DNA of 64,000 bases from Bacteroidales bacterium (GTDB lineage: Bacteria; Bacteroidota; Bacteroidia; Bacteroidales; UBA932). The stretch spans positions 62,001 through 126,000 of the forward strand of contig JALCMP010000002.1 in NCBI GenBank assembly GCA_022648545.1, read 5' to 3'. This document shows positions 59,882 through 64,000 of the stretch, one piece after another. Under the pieces are notes generated by a model. It made no database searches. It was not told where the DNA came from and worked only from the letters and a program-made list of their open reading frames with translations. Each line of letters opens with the position of its first letter. Position 1 is the first letter of the stretch. The position numbers and the translations under genes were made by a program.

Positions 59882-60970
59882 TTAAAGAAAGAAATAAGAC
59901 TTCGTCCCCTTTACTCCGACATATCCGTAATAACTGTTTGCTATACATCCCGTAACAACGACGGCAGATCCAACGAGCTTTGGATGTACAACCAAATTAA
60001 GACCTTCCCTTACCTTGCTTCCGGAAGGCAGTTCCACCACAAAACAATTATTTCTGTTCCTTTCATAAACGGAAGAGGCTATAACTATATTCGAGGACTT
60101 CATAAACGGAGGCCCCGTACGGAAAGAAGCCGATGTTGCATCGCCGCCTATTATATATCCGAAAACGGATACGTCTTTGGTTCCTGCCCTCAACTTGGCC
60201 TGTTCTATGGTCAGAGTTCCTGCCGGCAAACTAAGACCGGCATTATAATCTTCCGACATCCAATTCCTTGAGGTATCTATTTTTATTTTAAATCCGGTTC
60301 CGCCAGCACCGCTATCCTTAATGTACGATAAGTTAAGTTTAAGCATATCCGATTTTTTCATGATTCTGGCATAAACAAGAGAATCCCCAGAACGGGGGGA
60401 ATTGTAATAAATACCCACTTTCCCCGGCCATAGATTGCAATAACGGTTTTCGCCGTAAGAATAGAAAACGGATCCCAGGGAATCCCTTACCGTTACCCCT
60501 TTGCCGGAAAACTTATTTACGAAAGAATCCCCGAAGTGTATTTTCAGCCCTGCACTCATCTGTGCGCATTCCATATAAACCACGGCATCGGTTCCGCCTT
60601 TAACTTCAACCAACCTGGAATCCCCGAAAAAGGCCTCGTCGAAATCAGGAGCCGTAAACTCTCTTGATTTCAACGATATGATATATACGCCTGGCGCAAT
60701 TGAAAAATTGTCAGGCCTTTCAGAATAAACTCCGCTGTAAACGGCATCGCCGTTTTCTCCGGTTACGGAAAGCAGAAAGTTATTGGTATCCAGATCAGAC
60801 ATTACGCTTTTAAGGACATTGTCCTTGATTTCCGTAATGGAATGTTTCGAAATCATCACTGACAATTTACCATCGGTACTTTCTTGCACATCAAGAGAAT
60901 CACATGATATTAAAGAAAAAACACATTGCAGGAAAAACAATACAAAAAGACAAAAATGCGAAATCCGCAT
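59882..60970 (-). CDS. DUF4493/DUF6359-like surface lipoprotein
   Basis: 362 residues from the ATG at 60970 (MRISHFCLFVLFF, lipobox near SLISC, C23). The frame stays open to 61021, so a longer N-terminus is possible. The N-terminal half (about 30-190) resembles DUF4493-like beta-sandwiches of Bacteroidota surface proteins (GVYIISLKSREFTAPDFDEA, FFGDSRLVEVKGGTDAVVYM). The C-terminal part (about 255-360) matches the DUF6359-type OB-like domain: SVFGYIIGGDATSASF, SSNIVIASSVYERNRNNCFV, VELPSGSKVREGLNLVVHPK and GVKGTKSYFF. Such proteins are often surface-exposed but unassigned. The gene stands alone, 59 bases before the SDR gene. Confidence 0.75.
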   Translation of the reverse strand: MRISHFCLFVLFFLQCVFSLISCDSLDVQESTDGKLSVMISKHSITEIKDNVLKSVMSDLDTNNFLLSVTGENGDAVYSGVYSERPDNFSIAPGVYIISLKSREFTAPDFDEAFFGDSRLVEVKGGTDAVVYMECAQMSAGLKIHFGDSFVNKFSGKGVTVRDSLGSVFYSYGENRYCNLWPGKVGIYYNSPRSGDSLVYARIMKKSDMLKLNLSYIKDSGAGGTGFKIKIDTSRNWMSEDYNAGLSLPAGTLTIEQAKLRAGTKDVSVFGYIIGGDATSASFRTGPPFMKSSNIVIASSVYERNRNNCFVVELPSGSKVREGLNLVVHPKLVGSAVVVTGCIANSYYGYVGVKGTKSYFFL

Positions 60971-61107
60971 ACAATCAGACCTTAAATGGTCCATAACACA
61001 CACACCAGTCCTACCCCTCATAATATTTAAATTTAATTATATATGCCGCAAATACTGCGCATTACAAATATGGGACAAGATAAAATATTAAAAAAAAACG
61101 CCGGTGA

Positions 61108-61145
61108 AAAAAAATAAAAAAGGGCCGGTAAAAATTACCGACCCT
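61108..61145 (-). terminator. pcrA terminator
   Basis: On the minus strand GGGTCGGTAA...TTACCGGCCC (61121-61145) pairs over 10 positions with one T-G wobble, followed by TTTTTTATTTTTTTT. On the plus strand the same position would be a C-A mismatch, so the minus strand is the working one. Confidence 0.85.
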
Positions 61146-61263
61146 CCTAAACTTCACGAGATCTTATCCAGAACGGCATCGATCTCGCTACTTAACCTAA
61201 ACTTAAACTATGAAAAACTTCGTTTTAGCATACTACAAGACCCGTGCCACAAAATGTAGAATT
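61146..61263 (-). ncRNA. Candidate structured 3' UTR or small RNA after pcrA
   Basis: About 118 bases between the pcrA stop and its terminator. It contains a 7-pair hairpin (CGAGATC, 61159-61165, with GATCTCG, 61182-61188), and a motif of 29 bases also present beside tRNA-Gly. In the other reading it could be a plus-strand leader ending at an ATG (61210). No homology search was possible, so this is tentative. Confidence 0.3.
61184..61212. repeat. 29-base motif shared with 29176-29203
   Basis: CTCGCTA-CTT-AACCTAAA, then CTTAAACTATG. 26 of 29 positions agree with the copy by tRNA-Gly. Both copies end in ATG beside a terminator hairpin. Confidence 0.55.
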
Positions 61264-63669
61264 TTACTTTATTATTCTAATTTTTGCAAACTTCAACAAC
61301 AAAGTTTTCCTCCCTCCGTTTTCGAAGTCCACGATAGCCCTCATGTTGCCCGGCATTCCGTCCATAGAAACCACCTTCCCTTTTCCGAATCTGTCATGTT
61401 CTATAGATTGCCCTACGGCTATCTCGGACGGATCATCAGGTCTGAAATCCGAAGCAGACGTCCTCTGTACCGCTGGCTTCCTGAAAACCGGAACATCGTT
61501 TCCGGAAGAAAACGGTTTCTTTTTCATCTCCTGTCCCGAATTCCGCATGCCGCAAGAAGCATGTCCGGCACTTCTTCCGTACATATTTCCGCCATATGAT
61601 TTTCCGGCCCCGGCCTTATCCGGCCCGCAGGAATCATCAACAGGATTGGAAATATAGCATTTGTCTATTTCCCTTATGAAGCGGCTCGGCCTGTTGTTCA
61701 CCGTAGACCCCCATTTCATCCTTGAACCGGCAAAAGATATCTTTACACATTTTCTCGCCCTTGTGACAGCCACATAAAACAAACGTCTTTCCTCTTCTAT
61801 TTCCCGTGGAGAAGCAAGTGTTCCTCCCGGAGGAAAAAGATTTTCTTCTGCACCAACTATATATACATAGTCGAATTCAAGTCCTTTTGCAGCATGCACC
61901 GTCATAAGTGAAATCTTGTCATTATCTTCATCTTTCTCTCCATCTTCCTTAATATCCAGATCACTTATAAGAGCAACATTCTGAAGGTACCCCGACAGTG
62001 ATACGTCCAGATCGGCGGAAACCGTCCTTGTCTCTTCCGGGCCTGTATCTTCTTCCACATTTTCATCCGCACCGGCATCGACGAACTCCTTTATACTATT
62101 ATATAATTCTTCGAGATTGGATAATTTATTTTGTCCTTCTATACTGGTATCGGAACGAAGAAAATTAATAATGCCGAATGCTGAATTAACTTCAGATGCA
62201 ATATCAAAAGCATTTTCCACATCCTTTTTCCCCGCAATCCGGGAAATAGTTTCGCAGAAATTCTTCAACTTATCAGCAACGGCGGGTCTTAATCCGGCAG
62301 TTTCCAAATCCGGTGACAAAATAAACTCGAATATCGACCTGCGGGCCGCAGAAGCCGCATCGGTAACCTTTCCCAATGTTATATTACCTATCCCGCGAAC
62401 CGGAAAATTTATTATTCTCCTGAAAGATTCGTTGTCCATGGGATTATCTATCAACCTGAGATAGGCCAGAAAATCCTTCACCTCGGCTCTGTCGAAAAAC
62501 GAATGGCCGGCATATATTTTATACGGCAGCGCCTGACGCCTGAGTGCCTCCTCTATAGCGCGGCTCTGGGCGTTGGTCCTGTACAAGACGGCAAAGCAAT
62601 TATAATTGAGCTTATTATTGTTTATAAGCTGTTTTATGGACATGGAAACCATAAAGGCTTCTTCCTGTTCAGTATACGCCTTAATCAATTCGATCTTATC
62701 GCCTTGTTCCGCTTTTGAGAAACATGTTTTCTTAATTCGCGACGTATTCTTGTTTATAAGAGAATTGGCAGCTTCAACGATAGTTCTGGTACTCCTGTAA
62801 TTTTGCTCAAGACGATAAACCCTTGCTTGCGGATAATCCTTTACGAAATTGAGGATATTCTCAATCCTGGCACCGCGGAAAGAATAAATGCTCTGCGAAT
62901 CGTCGCCTACCACTGCAATATTTCCGGTTCCTGCGGCAAGCTTCCTTATTATATTATATTGAGCGAAATTGGTATCCTGATACTCGTCCACAAGAATATA
63001 TTTAAATTTAGACGACACGCGTTCCAGCGCATCGCTGAAATCCCTGAACAAAATATTCATGTTAAGCAATATATCGTCGAAGTCCATGGAACCGGCATCC
63101 TTACATTTTCTGTCGTAGAGTTCGAAAATATCACATAACCGCGGTTTTCGCGAAGCGGCGTCCTGTTGCATAAGTTCTTCGGTAGTCCGGTACCTGCCGG
63201 GCAAGATCAGGTTGTTCTTGGCCATGGATATTCTGTTTTTGACATCGTTCGGCTTATATACCTTATCGTCCAGTCCGAGTTCCTTTATGCATGATTTTAT
63301 AACGTTGCGGCTGTCCGTCGTATCGTAAATAGTAAATGAGCGGGGGTATCCCAGCAATTCTGCCTCTTGTCTGAGTATCCTTGCAAAAATAGAGTGGAAA
63401 GTCCCCATCCATATTCTGGAAGCAAGTCCGCTTCCAACAGCGGCTGCTATTCTCTCCTTCATTTCTCTGGAAGCCTTGTTCGTAAAAGTAAGAGCAAGTA
63501 CGGATTCCGGCGGATTGCCATGAGCTATTACATTTGCTATACGGCACGTAAGCACCTTTGTCTTCCCCGATCCTGCACCGGCTACTATCAGAGCCGCCCC
63601 TTCGTAATCTTCTACGGCAGCCTTCTGAGCGGGGTTCAACCCTTCAAATATTTCGTTTGTCTTCTCCAT
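61264..63669 (-). CDS. PcrA/UvrD-family DNA helicase
   Basis: 801 residues, superfamily 1A 3'-5' helicase used in nucleotide-excision and mismatch repair and replication-fork maintenance. Motifs in order: Q-motif FEGLNPAQKAAV, Walker A IVAGAGSGKTKVL, TFTNKASREMKERI, MGTFHSIFARIL, LVDEYQDTNFAQYNII, VVGDDSQSIYSFRGA, RLEQNYRSTRTIVEAAN, ISLMTVHAAKGLEFDYVYI and RRLFYVAVTRARK. The C-terminus (about 670-801) is a low-complexity linker rich in Gly, Ser and Asp followed by a Tudor-like RNA-polymerase-interaction domain (VGQSIEHDRFGKGKVVSMDG). An upstream ATG at 63699 lies before the -7 box, so 63669 is the start. Confidence 0.95.
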   Translation of the reverse strand: MEKTNEIFEGLNPAQKAAVEDYEGAALIVAGAGSGKTKVLTCRIANVIAHGNPPESVLALTFTNKASREMKERIAAAVGSGLASRIWMGTFHSIFARILRQEAELLGYPRSFTIYDTTDSRNVIKSCIKELGLDDKVYKPNDVKNRISMAKNNLILPGRYRTTEELMQQDAASRKPRLCDIFELYDRKCKDAGSMDFDDILLNMNILFRDFSDALERVSSKFKYILVDEYQDTNFAQYNIIRKLAAGTGNIAVVGDDSQSIYSFRGARIENILNFVKDYPQARVYRLEQNYRSTRTIVEAANSLINKNTSRIKKTCFSKAEQGDKIELIKAYTEQEEAFMVSMSIKQLINNNKLNYNCFAVLYRTNAQSRAIEEALRRQALPYKIYAGHSFFDRAEVKDFLAYLRLIDNPMDNESFRRIINFPVRGIGNITLGKVTDAASAARRSIFEFILSPDLETAGLRPAVADKLKNFCETISRIAGKKDVENAFDIASEVNSAFGIINFLRSDTSIEGQNKLSNLEELYNSIKEFVDAGADENVEEDTGPEETRTVSADLDVSLSGYLQNVALISDLDIKEDGEKDEDNDKISLMTVHAAKGLEFDYVYIVGAEENLFPPGGTLASPREIEEERRLFYVAVTRARKCVKISFAGSRMKWGSTVNNRPSRFIREIDKCYISNPVDDSCGPDKAGAGKSYGGNMYGRSAGHASCGMRNSGQEMKKKPFSSGNDVPVFRKPAVQRTSASDFRPDDPSEIAVGQSIEHDRFGKGKVVSMDGMPGNMRAIVDFENGGRKTLLLKFAKIRIIK

Positions 63670-63678
63670 AATTTGCGA

Positions 63679-63710
63679 CAAAAATAATGATCGCAACATA
63701 CAAAAACAAA
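63679..63710 (-). promoter_or_regulatory. Promoter of pcrA
   Basis: On the minus strand TTTG (63707-63710), 20-base spacer, TATTTTTG (63679-63686). Predicted start near 63673, only about 4 bases before the ATG: a very short leader. Confidence 0.65.
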
Positions 63711-63758
63711 GAAGATTTTATATAAAGAATTTTATTTCCTTTATTAGAATAAACTTAG

Positions 63759-63766
63759 TATTTTTG
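63759..63766 (+). promoter_or_regulatory. -7 box of nqrA
   Basis: TATTTTTG on the plus strand; start near 63772 gives a leader of about 20 bases. A TTTC (63735-63738) at a 20-base spacing is a weak -33 match. Confidence 0.5.
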
Positions 63767-63791
63767 CCCGTAAAATTATCTCAAACAATAT

Positions 63792-64000
63792 ATGGAACAA
63801 ATTCGATTAAAACGAGGTCTTGACATTCCCTTAAAAGGGGAAGCCGAGACCAAAGTCGGAAAAACGATCGTTCCGGAAACTGTAGCCGTAAAGCCCGCGG
63901 ACTTCAGAGGGGTCGTGCCAAAAATGCTTGTGAAAGCAGGCGACCGCGTTAAAGCCGGAACAATAGTATTCAAGGACAAACTTCGTCCCGAGATAGGATT
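63792..64000 (+). CDS. nqrA: NqrA, Na+-translocating NADH:quinone reductase subunit A (partial)
   Basis: The first 69 complete codons, cut by the window end. The opening IRLKRGLDIPLKGEAETKVG and KPADFRGVVPKMLVKAGDRV match the N-terminal domain of NqrA. NqrA is the cytoplasmic quinone-reactive subunit of the NQR complex, which couples NADH oxidation to sodium export. The rest of the nqrBCDEF operon is expected beyond 64000. It runs divergently from pcrA. Confidence 0.93.
   Translation, partial: MEQIRLKRGLDIPLKGEAETKVGKTIVPETVAVKPADFRGVVPKMLVKAGDRVKAGTIVFKDKLRPEIG

Larger units (their letters stand above)
60971..61263. other. 293-base gap with terminator and conserved-looking motif
   Basis: Gene-free interval between the lipoprotein start and the pcrA stop. 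It holds the pcrA terminator (61108-61145), a 7-pair hairpin CGAGATC...GATCTCG (61159-61189) and the 29-base motif at 61184-61212. 60971-61080 is AT-rich, with a non-ideal TATTTG element but nothing firm. Confidence 0.6.

Noticed and set aside
61210-61599. 129-residue plus-strand open frame starting at the shared ATG motif
   Set aside because: From 61264 it is antisense to pcrA, a certain gene. Only the first 18 codons lie outside. A short leader peptide cannot be excluded, but the long protein is not credible.

Overview
The window is a stretch of chromosome from a member of the Bacteroidota, most likely the order Bacteroidales. The evidence is a SusC/SusD pair, a single-chain hybrid two-component regulator, a GH32/MFS/fructokinase fructan cassette, DUF4293, DUF4468 and DUF4493-type proteins, a reverse rubrerythrin, the start of an Na+-translocating NADH:quinone reductase (nqrA), and many promoters of the Bacteroidota type (a TAnnTTTG -7 box, sometimes with a TTTG or TTG -33 box about 19-21 bases upstream). 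Base composition is moderately AT-rich. I found no rRNA, insertion sequence, integrase or CRISPR array. The two tRNAs are Gly(CCC) and Asp(GTC).

Layout. 1-3459 (minus): a tight co-directional run of a GH37/GH63-like hydrolase, a small membrane protein, cas6, cas4 and the N-terminal part of cas1, which is cut by the window edge. No interference genes lie between cas6 and cas4. 3581-5429: reverse rubrerythrin and a DUF3089 lipoprotein. 5451-5553: a 103-bp inverted-repeat element. 5651-12548: a fructan-use cassette made of a GH32 enzyme, sugar MFS transporter, PfkB fructokinase and a fructose-type hybrid two-component sensor. 12777-18945: a more AT-rich SusC/SusD pair with a neutral-ceramidase-family protein that lacks the catalytic serine. 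19115-21962 (minus): an AmgK-like kinase fused to a RapZ C-terminal domain, a MurU-like nucleotidyltransferase and LuxS. 22131-24244: pncB and pncA for NAD salvage. 24325-29064: a putative porin, an MltF-like transglycosylase with a shortened binding domain, and a LolE-like permease.

29105-34480: tRNA-Gly, uridine phosphorylase, a DUF4293 protein, a large TPR protein, mtgA, and an M28-family protein with altered active-site residues. 34480-41586: overlapping uvrB, RelA/SpoT homologue and uvrA, which links excision repair with (p)ppGpp. 41606-46959: prfA, a CoA-transferase, mazG, tcdA and a GNAT-like protein. 46987-49678 (minus): nrnA and two FKBP lipoproteins. 49802-51540: a membrane-anchored protein, a short DUF3822-like protein and rsmD. 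51591: tRNA-Asp, followed by a 408-residue protein I do not recognise. 53079-56667: a GT2 glycosyltransferase, an AspT/YidE-family transporter and a DUF4468 protein. 56744-61263 (minus): an acyl-CoA synthetase with an XRE-cupin regulator, an SDR and a DUF4493-like lipoprotein. 61264-63669: a PcrA/UvrD helicase. 63792-64000: the start of nqrA.

Most of this is ordinary core genome. The places worth a second look are the CRISPR module without effectors, the inverted-repeat element in front of the fructan cassette, the SusCD/ceramidase-like unit, the AmgK-RapZ fusion, the shortened MltF, the uvrB-rsh-uvrA operon whose RSH has a degenerate hydrolase site, the orphan 408-residue protein beside tRNA-Asp, and a structured region after pcrA that shares a short motif with the flank of tRNA-Gly.
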